Below, in pieces: positions 51,573 to 64,000 of a DNA stretch of 64,000 bases (positions are counted from its first letter, which is position 1; each line of letters opens with the position of its first letter). Below the pieces are notes generated by a model that was not told the origin of the DNA, did no database searches, and saw only the letters and a list, made by a program, of their open reading frames with translations. A program made the translations under genes and the position numbers. The stretch comes from Diprion similis (Eukaryota > Arthropoda > Insecta > Hymenoptera > Diprionidae), in assembly GCF_021155765.1 (NCBI RefSeq), contig NC_060112.1:21886001-21950000 (forward strand), given 5' to 3'.

Positions 51573-54500
51573 TCAGTCCGTCGCGTCGCACATTGGCCAG
51601 TTGACGAAGATGAACACGTTGGACTCGAGGAGAACCGCGAAGACCAAGAAGCCGATGTACATGGCGAAGCAGCCGATTCCGACCTTCTTGTTCAGCCGAT
51701 AACCATTCACCGCAATCACGGCGTAGAGCAATACCACGGTTACCATTAGGGTTAGAAAACTGTAATTAAGCGTCGCAGATACTATTTCAATGTTAGTTCC
51801 AAGTGCCGTGGTCTTTATCAGCCATGGCAGTCCCAGACAAAGTAGAATGTCGAGAGTGTTGGCTCCGATCGAGTTACTCAGGCCCATCGCACCGTCGCCT
51901 GTGTAAAATAAACAAAACAAAAGAAAAAAAGGAAAAATAGTAACGTTTGGAGACGATTTTTCTTCCGACAAACAGGCAGCTTTGACTCACCTTGTCTGGC
52001 CATTATTACACTGGACACTGCTTCCGGCAAACTTCCTCCGCCAGCCAAAAACGTGAGTCCCATCACAGCGTCCGCTATTCCTATTGTGTCACCGACCACC
52101 GTTATCATCCATGAAACGATGTACGATGTTACCGCGATCCAGAATATGCACATTATGAACGTGAGCGGGTAAAATCTTCTCCATTTTTTAAATCTGCAGT
52201 CCGGAACGGTGATGAAAAGCAGCAAACGCAGTGGCCATAAAAAGAACCACCATATCTTTCCGCACAGTGATCTTTTCGGAATGGTGAACGGTGTTCCTGT
52301 TGGCAAGATTCCGCTGTGAGTGAGAGAACTTCACTTTCAAGTGGCAATGAGAATTGAGAAGATCTATGTCAACACGATAACGCGTCTGATACCTGGTTCC
52401 ACATACTCCTCGACCGGCTCAGCGGCCTCCATTGCTTTGATCGGAAATCCGTTGGTCTGTGACTTCGCCATCGACGTTCTCACGGACACACTATGTCTAT
52501 ATTCGATGACGAGCTCGCCATGAAAATAGGGCCGATAAGTACCGAAGGTTTCGTCTTTCTCCGGAATATCCTTGGCAGGTGTTTCTAAAATCAGAGACCG
52601 TCTTCATCACTCAGTGTTCTCAATTATTTTCTGCAGCATACGTCATTTCATACGTATGAAATGGATACCTGCGAGAGTCTTGTTCTTCCTCGTAAGCTTT
52701 CCGATACATTGATTAGCCCAACGCGAGGTCATTTTGTCACAAAATAGAATGACGAAGTAAATGAAGTACAGGATCATCAGTACCATGGATTCTCGCCATG
52801 TAATCACACCGTCCCACATCATAGTTGCTAGCAGGGCGATGGACAGCGAATAGATGATGCAATCTCGAGATAGTGGCCACCATTCCATTTGAATACCCTG
52901 TAGTTAATAAATCGCTACAATCGTATGAGATATCGGATTTGATTGGAGAAAAATTTCTTGAGATTAAGATGCCAGTGGCCAATCCATTCTTGACTGATGT
53001 ATTGACGCACGTTCATTACGACCTCTTACCGTTTAACGATACGATGGCATCTCGCATCCAGTTGGTCCGCAGTGTGAAATTAAATGAAACTGTCACATTG
53101 TTGAGCTACCTGAGACATGGTGAACCTATCACATTCTTTCATCGTTGTTTCAATCTGGCTAATAAGATCTACGTGCTTATAAACGTGCGTCATCAATCAA
53201 ATCAGAAGTTACCAATCAGTGATACCAACATCTAAATTGTTTTATTTCACCCACGTACGTTGAACAGATCGTATCGGAGAAATGTCACAGCACTCGGAAG
53301 TAGAGATAATTATAAAAAGTATCCGCAGTCGAGTTGGACCAAATTTGTTGCTGTAGTTATCGCAGTTTAATATATTCTACAGATAAAATCGCGTATGAAT
53401 CATTTCATGCCATACCGACGTTTTGGAGTTAAAATATGGAGCAACATTTCGAATGATCCTGTAATTTTGTTTTTTCTTTCTAAATTATGCTACTAACGAA
53501 AAAATTACTTTACTGTTTAACGGTAAAAACGCTGCGTGAACATTTTTTAAATTTCAGTATATAATTTCCTACCTTCAGATTTGACGCTCGATTCAACATA
53601 ATGTTTATCTTATAACCCTATGGACGTGAATTTTATTGGCTCAATTTTTTTACCTCACTCTTACCCATCGACTGCTAATTTCGAAATCTTAAGAAAAATA
53701 TCGTACCATTTACTGATTGTGCATTCACTCACCAATATTTAAAATGGACATATGATGGGATCTTTTTAAAAAAATTAAATCTTCCCGTACCAAGGTCTAC
53801 TGTAAACTGTTTTTTTTTTTCAAATGACCAACCATTGACATGTTTTATATTAGTCTTTATTTGTTTTTCAAAACTATTTTCTAGTCAAAGTGGAATGGTT
53901 AACAGTATATTTTGGAACCGCCCGGTTACTAGTACTATTTTCGTATCGTCTTAATAAGGTCACATTCGTTAAAAGAAAGATATGAGTAGTTTCGTATTGA
54001 TCTGACATTTAGCGATGCATAGCAACGTCAAAGATCTGCTCTGCTAAATGGCAATTTTGCGATGTGAGGTCCCGCGTAGAGACACGATTACAGAATATTA
54101 AAGTTTACAGTTTGTCATTATAATGGCACTGACTCATCACCACCTGATAACATGAAATTACGGGAGAATTCCAAACCGATTTGTTGTCACTGACATTAGA
54201 ACACAAAAAATGATAATCGCGACATTACGACACTGTATGATACACAATTGTGTTTACTCCAAAATAGTTTGGCAGGCATAATGATTAGTTACCTATGAGA
54301 TAATGGATGAAAAGTATAAAGATGATTGACGAGTTGATAATTGAAAAAATGGCGGATAACAGCAAATGGCTTGTACGTTGATGTCAATCTTTGATAGAAT
54401 GATCGAATTGTTGAATCGCATATTAGGCAAAAGTATCGCAATGATTTTTTATCTCGTTTAATATACTTAGTTCGGATATTTGCAACTGTAAAAAAATTTT

Positions 54501-57500
54501 GTCGTGACAAATAAGAAATGTATACATACACGGATTTTTTGTGAGAATTAGGTATACATAAACATCCAACGATAAAAGAATCCAATTTGGAAATATGCAA
54601 TCTCATTATAGGCACGATTCAATTTCTTCGCGCTATTATTGTTTATCTCGGATATTTAATATTGATATCGCGAAATCAACTTTGATTAGGTCTAAGAATT
54701 GAAAAAACTCAGAATTAATTTATTTCTGATTAATCCGTCATATGTGTATGTACATACATAAAAATACAGGTCACGTGCATACGAGTTAATTTTACAAGCT
54801 CAAATTGCAATTCTCAGTCGTTTTTCAAAGGCAAAATTATAGCTGAACTACTCTCGCCATCTTTTTGTTTGGCTTGGAATAACGCGCAGCAACTGGCAAA
54901 TCCCGAAATTAATTTTAGGGCTGAAATAAAACGGCAAGCGCGTCTACGGCGGCCATGTTGATTCTTTCCAGTACGTAAAAATTTCTGTTAAATACTTGAA
55001 AAGTATTTTTCTCCCAACTTTAACTCTGTTTCTGGTTCATATATACAAATTCTGCTTCTAAGATAGTCGGATTAGATGGTTGACTTTAAAAAATAGGTAA
55101 TTTTCTCTCACCCCAGCTGCGGCCAAACCGCCACAAGCAGCAACCCCGAAAGTATTGAAGACGCCGGATCCGACCACCGCCCCAATTCCGAGGTCAGATT
55201 CCGTAAGGAAAGTTCCAATCAGATTGACGAAGAGTTCGGGAGTGCATGTCGCAGTTGCCATGAAAGTGGCGGCTGCAACATCCCGGCTGATCTTCAAATC
55301 CGTGCAAATGCAATCAACGGCGGGTAAAAAGTAATCGTTGCAGACAAGAGCGACCATAAAAAACGTGTATACACCGGCAAAAAAATGGAGTGTGACAGCC
55401 CCCTGTTCCCGCTGAGACCTCGTGAACAAGTCAGGCGGAAAATCATAGACGGATCTCTCCGTACAATTTTCTGTCGTCTCTACATTGGCCGTGTCTGCGT
55501 ATTCGGCGAAGGCCTGAAACCCGTCGCGAACGATACTCCGAGTTTCGTCTGGAAAAAAAAAGAGACCGAATTAGCGAGGATGGAGATAATAGCAAAATCT
55601 CGCTTCTTGGATTGAAGATAATTGCCCGACATGTAGCTGCGACTTTCAAGAGCATTGTCAATTTTTCATACAAATTTCGTTCGAATCATCTTTTTGAGTT
55701 ACCCACTTTTTCAAAGAGTTCTAGCCAAACGAATGGCGCACGCAATTACAACATTTATTAATGTTATCTATCTTTATACGCCACAGCTATTGGCTCAAGA
55801 AATACTTGATATACAGGTTTTCCCTTGAAGGATTGCACACGACGTATATTACGATATTACATCCTCTTCACGATCCGTGAACTACCATCAAAAGCTGATA
55901 AGAAAATGGTGAATTTATGTGCCCCGAAAAGGGAGGCTGACAAAGGTATTCCGCGTCATTTATCTCGCCCTTGGTATACACACTTATCTTCCTCTATTTT
56001 ATGGCCTCCGGTTTCGAACTGCTTGGGACGGAATAAGATCGAGGATATATGCGGCAATGCGTATAGATATACAATTTAGACTGTATAAAAAAAATTAACA
56101 ATTATTTTTTTTCCAAATTCAAATCGAAAATATTCTTCCAAATGACGAAAAAAGAATGCTTACCAAGTTTGAGCTCTTAATATTAATATTCAGAGGTTCA
56201 ACATCGTGATTTTATATTTCCTATTTAAATAAGATAGGGAAATTTTTTTTTATACTTCGAAATTTTATGACTCGCCAACGCATTAAAGTACTAATAAGAC
56301 AGGAATGTATTTTGGTAGGGAATTGGGCGCCCTATAAAAAAGGTCCGTTATCATTTTGACATAAATCTACCCTTTCAAAAGTTATTTAATGTATGGTAAT
56401 TGTGTTGGCAGGTTGTGAAAAATTAGAAGGAGCACATTTCGTCTGAAATTTCACACGTTTTGGTGCAAAAATGGCAATTTTCTTTATTCAATTTCAGTCC
56501 TCAAGCATTCGTACAAAATTTGCACCAAGCCGTGTAAAGTTGAGGAAAATTTTCTCATTCAGATTGTAATTCGTATAAATTTTTATGAGTTTGATTGCGA
56601 TTTGTACGAGTTCAAGTAAATCACCCAGACTTCAAACTACACGATCTCTATCCAAAAATTTTTTCACAGTTTAGTCAAGGAATTTGAGATGTGTCATACT
56701 CATAAAAATACTATTAACCGATAATATTTTGTAGAAAGATATTGTTTTTCAACAACCACAACAACATAAATATTTCAGTCAGTGTAACTGCAGAATAATT
56801 AACTCTTAAATAGAAATTCATTTGTGGATTGAATTAAGCTTTTGGTTGGAGCACAACGAATGCGTATATCGTGCGTTGCGGAAATTCGACCAAAATGAAT
56901 ACAAAAAGTTTCTATACATTGACTTGAAAATTTATAAACAATTTATACTTGATAATATAAATGAATTTTTAATTAAATTCGTTCGGTAATTTTAATCATT
57001 CAGGTTTCTTTCTTTGAATTGATAATCGGATCTTAACAGATTCGAATCGATCTTAAGATAATCCAAAAGAACTGCGCTAGTTGCGTGTAAAAATTTGAAA
57101 AAAAAAAACGTCGCGGAAATGTTTGTAATAAATAGTTGCCACGAGTTTCATACTGTGTTTACGTAGAAAATAAATTTACAGTTGAAATCTTTATCGGTCT
57201 GAACAAAGTGATGCAGTGAAAAACAAATCAAATTCATTATTCTCGCATTGGAAGTTAATCGCTGACAAGCCGTTTTCTTTTCAACATAAAACAATTGCAC
57301 AAGGCTTTCCCGCGATCGACACTCCGGCCTCTGCAATGTTTACATCAAAGTGCAGATAAGTGCGATAAGCAAACGGTGTTAATTCGTCTGCAAGCCGAGT
57401 TTTACAACCTTGAAACAATTATTCGATGTTTGAGAAGAAAAAAAACGAAGAAAAAAAAAACAACGGAAGAGATTAATTTCTAACAGCTTCATAGAAATTA

Positions 57501-57631
57501 TGCATTAAACCGGTGAACCGTTGGTTGGTATAAAACTTACCGTAATCCAAAAAGTCTACCGCAGCTGCCGTGAAAACACCGGACATAGCGAGGGTGAGAA
57601 ATACAACCCAAATGGAAGTACGAAAATCCAT
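51573..57631 (-). CDS. Divergent potassium-dependent Na+/Ca2+ exchanger C (SLC24 family)
   Basis: Predicted cation/Ca2+ antiporter, the most divergent of the three paralogs here. Six exons: 57631-57541, 55548-55112, 52897-52669, 52584-52393, 52296-51991, 51898-51573; phases agree and give 526 aa. Exon 1 (MDFRTSIWVVFLTLAMSG) is a clear signal peptide. The ectodomain carries the NCT sequon and YDFPPDLFTRSQREQGA. The alpha-1 repeat reads AAATFMATATCTPELF, with GSGVFNTFGVAACGG in place of the usual [24 protein letters not shown] opens the next block. The loop exon (52584) is longer and polar. The alpha-2 repeat has [19 protein letters not shown] and [19 protein letters not shown]. The ion-site acidic residues (PELF Glu, LPE Glu, LD Asp) are all kept, so activity is plausible. 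Introns present in A within the N-terminal block, after DWWP and before alpha-2 are absent. The loop acceptor at 52296 was chosen by phase over a nearby out-of-frame AG. Confidence 0.92.
52898..55111 (-). other. Large intron of exchanger C
   Basis: It separates the alpha-1 exon from the EWWP exon. It holds a 120-codon plus-strand ORF without recognised motifs at 52,873-53,235 and a diverged repeat near its upstream end. No other gene was seen inside. Confidence 0.7.
54815..54964. repeat. Diverged interspersed repeat, copy 2
   Basis: Same ordered blocks as the copy at 42,470, ending in GGCGGCCATGTTGATT. It sits in the 2.2-kb intron of exchanger C. A weaker third match ends at about 6,318 (CGGCCATCTTGATT). 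Confidence 0.4.
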
Positions 57632-59314
57632 AACGAAGTGTGAGAATTGAAGAAAACGGGTGAAACAAAAAAAAGTAACGATGAAAAAGGTAAGAAAGAA
57701 AAATAATAAATATTCACCACAAAAATAAAATGATAATTTTTTTATATAGTTTCCGAAAATGAATGATAAATAATAAATATACGGTATATATACACATGTA
57801 TATATAGATATATATCTGTAAAACTAAGTAATTCGGAACAATGACATCCTGTTAACGCATGCCATCGAACTGTCGGTTCTACGGAACTTAAGCATCTATG
57901 ATAAATACAACTGATTACATCTTCCCCCACCGCTCATATCTCATGCATAATCTTTATCTCGCCTTCATGCTAACAGAGTGTGCAGCTGACATGTAGATAA
58001 TGTGATTTTCAGATTAACAATTATGATCATCTGATTTTTGATGCAATCTATACAGCGCGTGAATTAACGCTTTGCGGATGAGCCTAATCTCTGAACGGGG
58101 TACCGCAGACAGTGGCAAAGAATTGATCGGATCGACCATATAAACTGATTAAATCGTTTAACTGCGGAGAAACCCGTCGCCTTAATTAACAAGAAATATT
58201 TTTCAACATAATTATTCGGACAAAAAACGCACGGATCTTCACTGATAAACACAATCAATTAGAATAACACTGTATGAACATGGGTAAAATTCGTTCCTTT
58301 TCTTCGCATGCTTGCTCGAGGTGCTTGATAAAGGCCAAACAGTGTAAAGGTATTTAGTACGCGTCTACAGTGAATGAAGAACACGCTGCAGTCTTTTTCT
58401 ATCTACAAACTAAGTTAGATTCCACCGTTTAGGTCTTCAGGCTCGTAAATTTTATCATCAGCCACGTGGCTCGAGCACCAAGAACTCCGTTATTGATGTG
58501 CAGGCCTGCTATCTTCACACACGTATATGAAATACTAGCTTGTCACGTACATGTGGTATTATTATAAGTCAACGTGACGGTCAGAAGTCCCAGTGAACGT
58601 AGATCGAAAAAAAATTTTAAGCTATCAGGTATTTAATCAACGAACTTCATCGATATCCACACACAGCACTATAACCTGAGATTCTTTTTTCAATCTGCTA
58701 ATTTACAGACCAATTTGTCAACGTCGCAGATTCATAAGATATGTTATTCTTCGTCAAACAGCCAACCACCGCGACGACGCATTGAGCAGAAGACTTTACA
58801 GAACAAATTACAGATCAGTAGATTAACATTTCACACATGAAATGTCTCACGTCGGATAACACTATACTTTTTCGATAATCTTCATCTTCAAGGAGTAGGA
58901 AGTTGAATTTCTTAGTTAATACGAAATTCGTATTTCAGTATAATTGAAAAAAAAAAAAAACGATCACAATGTTTTTACTAAAGATTATTTGAATCATTCA
59001 ATGTTATTCCATATCCGACGACAATATTTTTCTCTGCAAGTATTGGATGACTGATTGGTATATAATACTGTTTATAAATAACCTTCGGACAAACTTGTAG
59101 ACGGAGAAATGGGCTTCCCGGTGGCAAATTTCCACTGAATCCTTCGGTAAACATTTGTCTCCTTCTTTATTAACGATACATTTTAAAAGTATTGCATTTC
59201 ATGGAATAGAATGAAGACAGTATTTGCTAAAATCAGTGCAATTTTTGTGTAATACATCGTTGCATAAAACGTGGGGTGAATTAGAGAACCGATTATACAT
59301 GCGCATGCACACGG
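57632..59314. other. Exchanger C upstream flank and intergenic DNA
   Basis: The 5' flank of exchanger C on the minus strand, then AT-rich DNA up to the odorant-binding-protein 3' end. A short TA repeat lies near 57,785-57,815. I see no gene, and no confident promoter motif for exchanger C. Confidence 0.5.
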
Positions 59315-59320
59315 TTTATT
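59315..59320 (-). terminator. Candidate polyadenylation signal of the odorant-binding protein gene
   Basis: AATAAA on the minus strand about 157 bases past the proposed stop codon at 59,477. Confidence 0.35.
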
Positions 59321-59476
59321 ACAATACACCTTAGGGATTGAACATATTATTGTCATACTACATCTGAAAACTCGTTTCTATGCACCTGCAGCGAAAACGT
59401 AATTGAAAAATAATCCACATCGAGATTTTCTTTCATTTTCGGGAAACTACTGCAGCGTGCACCATGCGAAGTTGGA

Positions 59477-62400
59477 TCAAAAAGTACACCTGAAAAAAGA
59501 TAAGGGAAGCTTAATATCGTTTCAACACCAACACCTAAACGATCCAAATTCGATATCTCTTCATACTCACAGCTGCAATGGACTTTTGCCGTAGTAACAT
59601 TTGTTAGTCTGGAATACGGAGTCGCAATCATCGGAGCCCTCTGAAGAGGAGAAAATAAAAATGAATACGAATTATGATAGCCCATTGATGGTGAGATTGA
59701 CTCCATCTCCGATTATAAGTATATACTTACTGACTGTTCCACAGCCTCGAAGCACTGATTCGGCATCGCCCAATATTTCCTCCGGTAACACTGCGAGGAG
59801 GGTGTCTATGTCGATTTCCCCGTCTTCAAACTAAACGTGAAACAATTAGTATATAGGATAACGTGGTTTTTTTTTTAAGTATAATACTATACACGATGCA
59901 AGTAAGCATCATTGAGAAACGGATATAAGTTTACTTGATCTTTCTTTAAGCTCATAGATATACTATAGAGTTTTACATCTGCAGATTTCGAGTGGCTAGT
60001 TACAGATTCTAGTTTATCGCAGGCAAATAGATATCGAATCTACTGACGTTTGTGAACGGGGATTATCCCTGGTGGATTCGATTTCACCACTTTTTTAGAG
60101 GGTTGTTTCAGTGTATCCTAAAATCAGTGACGCTAGAGTGATATTCCAAGTAGTTGTGAAATTTTTCCACTGCAGGCTTACCAAAATTACACTCGACAAA
60201 TCTATTTTATGCATCACCAAGATATCGCTTATTTAATCAATTAGTGGTGATCTCCTAATTATAAGTCCAATACTTACGAATTTGACTAACAATAATTAAG
60301 TCTCGTCAAATAATTTTTCTCGAGAAGTTATTTTTTCGAAAAATTGTGTTAACTTCCCAGATGCAAGTCTTTGGAATCAGCTAATGCATAAATTAGCTGT
60401 CGTCGAAATTATTTGTTTCTCTAATTTTTACAAGTTAAAACTTTTTTTGAATCACTTTTTTTTTTTTTTTTTTTTTTTTTTGTAATTTTTGAATTTCAAT
60501 GTCTTCTAAGTAAAACAAGTTGCTTTTACTTTTACAAAATACAACTATTTATAAAATTACGCATATCTTGGGTATTTCGTAAGAATAATTTCTTCTCTTT
60601 TAAGACTTGCAAATAAAATTCTACGGTTAAAATTGATTGATTAATTAATGATTGATTGTAAAAAAAATTTATTTCAGCGATTTTTCGGTCGAACTTTGGT
60701 ATGTTTTCAATGCAATTACAAAGTAGAAAGTACAGAGTATAAAATTCTTTACACCTTGAAATCTAAATGTAATTTCAGTTCAATTGTAGTGAAAACGCGT
60801 CCCTGCTGGATACTAGAAGTCAACTCGATACAAATTAGACAATAAGCTAATGGGAAATAATTCTTCCTTTGTAAATCTGCATTTCGCGCTTTGGTCCAAG
60901 TAAACAAGGACGATAACGTTGCGGACTACCGATGGACCAATTATTTTTTTGGTTCCATCGTGTGTTCTTTGATTAATTAATTTCGTTGAGCGATTTCCTG
61001 ATTACCGAATAAGTATTTCCCTCGTTATACGTGGTTTGAGTTTCTCTGATTTTCCCGTAATTTTCTATCAGATATCTTCTGTAATTTATATCCCATTTCG
61101 AACTATTCTTATCTTTTCTTATCTCTAGTAGCACTGATCATATTTTATTTGCTAATTGTGCATGATTTCGTGTCGTAAATCGAGTTCCTTCGAGTACGGC
61201 CGAGCATAGATCAAGATGCTAACTATTACCGTGCCTTTTGCTATTACTTGTTAAAAATTCTGTAGTGATTATTACGTGCTACATCTATCGTATTTCGTTG
61301 TTAATTTAACTCCCCCTTACTATCTTTGATTTTATAGTAACAAGGTGTATTCAGTTCAGTTTTCTCTTATCTCGCAAAAACCTTTTTAAATATCTCATAA
61401 TCTCTCATAGTATTATAATGACTCTAAAATCATTATATATGTAAGAATTCCCCTGCAAATTATCTCGAATTTTCAACTATCGTAAAATTATAGGGTTCAC
61501 TATCTATAGATGATTTCCTCGTAATTTACGTCGTCTAGTGACGTGTAGTTTTAAGTAGATTTTTGTATCATGTCGCTTTCACCGACTGACGTCTAATTTT
61601 CTGTTATTAATTCTTGTAAGCTAACTTGACTGCCTCGAAACTTGTAAACTCTATCAACAAAATATGCGACTGATTGACCTCTTAATTTCTTCGATTTGAG
61701 TTTATTTATTTGTTTATTTTTTTGTTTATTCATTTAATTAAATATCGCTAGCTGTCTTTGAATACCGCCACTCTACCAGTTCGCGTGAGTACCTCAGCCT
61801 TTTATTTTCTATAAAACATGACTCTGATAACATGTCGGTCAACAAGTAAGAGCGATTAAGGATTGAATTACGTCTAACTCGTGCGTGTTTCGTAATGAAA
61901 TTGTTCCAATTAATTAATGCAACGGGAAGAATTAACTAAAATTGTATGCCATGCGAAAAACATGAAGAAAACCACTTACAGCAGAAATTTGGTTCAACAG
62001 GCACAGCATGTAACACTGAAACAGAATCGTTGTAATTACCGGGTGCGAATTACAGTAGAAATAGAAAACAAATCCCTTGACGTTCGATTGAAATGAATAT
62101 ATACGAACGCTACAATGAAACTATAAATTCTACAACAAATCATTGGTTGATACCTTCAACTTCGGGTCGTCTGCAAAATCACCAGATCTGCACTTAACGA
62201 TCAAGTCTGTAAGTGGTAAAATACTAAATTAAATATCAATCAACATGAGTTGACGTGATAACACGAAGATAAATTATTTTCAAATCGTTTAATCGCGTGT
62301 TTTGACTTACCCTCGGCGACGCCTGACTCCGCGACGCATGTGTCGTGTAGCATTTGTGCCATTTCCTGCATTTCTTCGGTCATTTCGATATCATGTTCCT

Positions 62401-62710
62401 GTTAAGAAAGTATTCCACATATAACTGAAGAATTCGATTTATAGCTAAGATTTTAGAAAAAAGAAAGAGTTGATAGAACAAACAATAACTGCAGTTCCGT
62501 GTGAAGTTTTTTTGAAAAATTGGAAATTATAAGAAAACATAGAAAACTGGGCTATCACAAGGCGAAAATTTAAAGCCGATAGAAGATTGAAGTGAAAGGA
62601 GAAACGTTAAAGTGATCGCGCATTGTATGATCTATACGGGAATTCAAACTCACCATCGATTTGCCAAAAAGAAATATCGTCAAGACGAGACCGTACATGA
62701 GCGTCGACAT
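59477..62710 (-). CDS. Classical odorant-binding protein (PBP/GOBP family)
   Basis: Small secreted helical carrier of hydrophobic odorants in sensillum lymph or haemolymph. Seven exons: 62710-62654, 62398-62311, 62206-62154, 62015-61980, 59830-59731, 59640-59571, 59489-59477; phases agree and give 138 aa. Residues 1-19 (MSTLMYGLVLTIFLFGKSM) form the signal peptide. The six-cysteine pattern is intact: Cys40, Cys67, Cys71 (CYMLC), Cys108, Cys117, Cys126. Spacings are 26, 3, 36, 8 and 8 residues, which is typical. DDPKLKCYMLCLLNQ and CGTVKGSDDCD are family-like stretches. Two extra cysteines occur, Cys54 and Cys136. The last exon is the weak point: the CT-GTGAGT donor joins a 13-base exon ending LCTF-stop. 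In another frame the same exon reads VYFLIQ, a more usual OBP ending, but it would need a different donor. A 2.1-kb intron follows exon 4. Confidence 0.88.
60456..60481. repeat. Poly-T run of 26 bases
   Basis: A run of 26 T in the large intron of the odorant-binding protein gene; as poly-A on the minus strand it could be the tail of a retroposed copy. No target-site duplication or upstream gene copy was recognised. Confidence 0.85.
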
Positions 62711-62825
62711 TTTATCGCCGTTACGATAACAAACGGTATTTACTATAATTATTTCTGATCCGGTGATCAAATACGACAAACCGCAAATTCCGGATCAAAC
62801 TTGGGTGACATTGATCAGGCATCTA

Positions 62826-62833
62826 CTTATATA
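62826..62833 (-). promoter_or_regulatory. TATA box of the odorant-binding protein gene
   Basis: TATATAAG on the minus strand, 116 bases upstream of the start codon. It would place transcription start near 62,800 and give a leader of about 90 bases. TATA promoters are common for tissue-specific secreted-protein genes. Confidence 0.6.
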
Positions 62834-64000
62834 GGCGAGGGACATCCCTGCATCTGCTTGAACTAATGAACAGAGATTAACTTAATGACATTAACGGCTT
62901 TCCGAATGCAGTCTTGAGCACGCCGAAACCCCATAATTTTGATGAATACGTAATCGAAAACTGTATGATTACTGAAGCGATGCAAGTTTCCTCCACCAAG
63001 GCAATCCGGTTCATCAATGTCAACACTAATCATCTCGTCTTCGCCATTACGCTGCACGTTGCAATCGTTTTATTTTCCGAGATAGCAAATTTCAGTCCTC
63101 CTATTGAACAGTTGGAAGTAATATTTCAACGAAAGCTTAAAAGTGACGTAAAGCTTCTTTTTCAGATATGTTATAGGTATTTTTCACTCGTGGGGAGCGA
63201 AAAGACGGAGATTATGCTTTACATAATACAGATACGGGTAACGTGCACATGATAGGATAATTATCACCCGAGAATCGTTAACAGAAAGTAATGTTCAAAA
63301 ATTTTTTGATTAAGCTCATTAAGAAAAACGTCATCCATACCAGAAAGAAAATAAATTTGAAACTATATATATATATATGCTCTACGAAATTCTTTTCGTT
63401 CATAAAAATGATTGGATTAAGTTCGAACTTGAATTCGAAAACTAGATCACTTAAAATTTTTACAGTTACATTAAAGCTATTCTATTATTATTGTTGCAAA
63501 ATTTTTTGGCATTTCATCGACCAGAAAATATTTCAGCATTTGTAGATATCTCTTTCCGGATCATGGAATCGCGGAATCGCTTCTGAACTATTCAGTTACA
63601 TAAGCAAACAAACATCCGCATAAAGAGAACTCCCTTGATCACTACGTAACGAATGTAATGCAGAGTCCGCGTACTTGTCTACGTAGTTACGTAAACGACA
63701 TTCAATTTCTTCATTAAAAACATTTCGTTCACTATTTGATATCCCTTTGCTCTGTTTACGGGTAGAACAAATTTGTTTTAAAATATTTTACACGTCTCGT
63801 ATACAAATGTTTCTTTCATGTGCAACTGTAGGTATGCAGTTATCGACTGTGGTGTGATGTGCGATTAATTACCTTTACTTGTGATAAGACTCACCCTCAG
63901 CAAATTCAGGAGTTTACATTTATGTTCATCTTCACAAGTGGTTCCAAGATAGAAATGACGAATATTGAAAATTGATGAGCTAAAATTCCGTATTTTTTCC
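62834..64000. other. Right-end flank, no gene recognised
   Basis: ORFs at 62,914-63,252 (plus) and 62,863-63,057 (minus) overlap each other and show no family motifs. The last 700 bases are AT-rich. Confidence 0.5.

Noticed and set aside
52873-53235. 120-codon plus-strand ORF in the exchanger C intron
   Set aside because: No recognised motif, overlaps the exchanger C exon antisense, and has no splice signals. Kept only as an intron note.
62863-63252. Overlapping ORFs upstream of the odorant-binding protein gene
   Set aside because: They oppose each other on the two strands and lack the cysteine pattern of a second odorant-binding protein.

Overview
The window is animal nuclear DNA: AT-rich, full of microsatellites, with intron-split genes on both strands and GT-AG splice sites. 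The gene content (Cdc42, a Hyperkinetic-type Kv beta subunit, three insect-type potassium-dependent sodium/calcium exchangers and a classical six-cysteine odorant-binding protein) points to an insect. A hymenopteran such as a sawfly is my guess, not something the sequence proves. All exon structures were assembled by eye from reading frame, splice-site and phase agreement, and family motifs.

Layout. 1-14,100: no convincing coding sequence; AT-rich microsatellite DNA. 14,320-15,663 (minus): Cdc42 in four coding exons giving exactly 191 aa, with a CRE/CCAAT promoter near 16.47 kb. 17,694-22,677 (minus): exchanger A, nine exons, 498 aa. 24,812-25,411 (minus): two phase-matched exons of unknown identity that could be an alternative N-terminus of exchanger A. 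31,081-34,770 (plus): exchanger B, with a possible signal-peptide exon at 28,864. 34.8-40.7 kb: 3' flank, a CTCF-like site, a weak two-exon ORF and a GC-rich patch. 40,772-46,424 (plus): Hyperkinetic in nine exons, 468 aa; its frame stays open for 45 codons past a TGA-C stop. 46.7-51.2 kb: 3' flanks. 51,573-57,631 (minus): exchanger C, six exons, 526 aa. 59,477-62,710 (minus): odorant-binding protein in seven exons, 138 aa, with a TATA box. 62.8-64 kb: nothing recognised.

How the parts relate. The exchangers set calcium levels in excitable or glial cells at the expense of Na+ and K+ gradients, Hyperkinetic tunes Shaker K+ channels, and Cdc42 is a general polarity GTPase. No operon-like logic is expected. 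The three exchangers look like an old tandem family: they share splice positions and phases, but C and B lack introns that A has. The most check-worthy items are the Hyperkinetic stop-codon extension, the divergent exchanger C, the two CTCF-like motifs in the same orientation around exchanger B, and the unidentified minus-strand exons at 24.8-25.4 kb.
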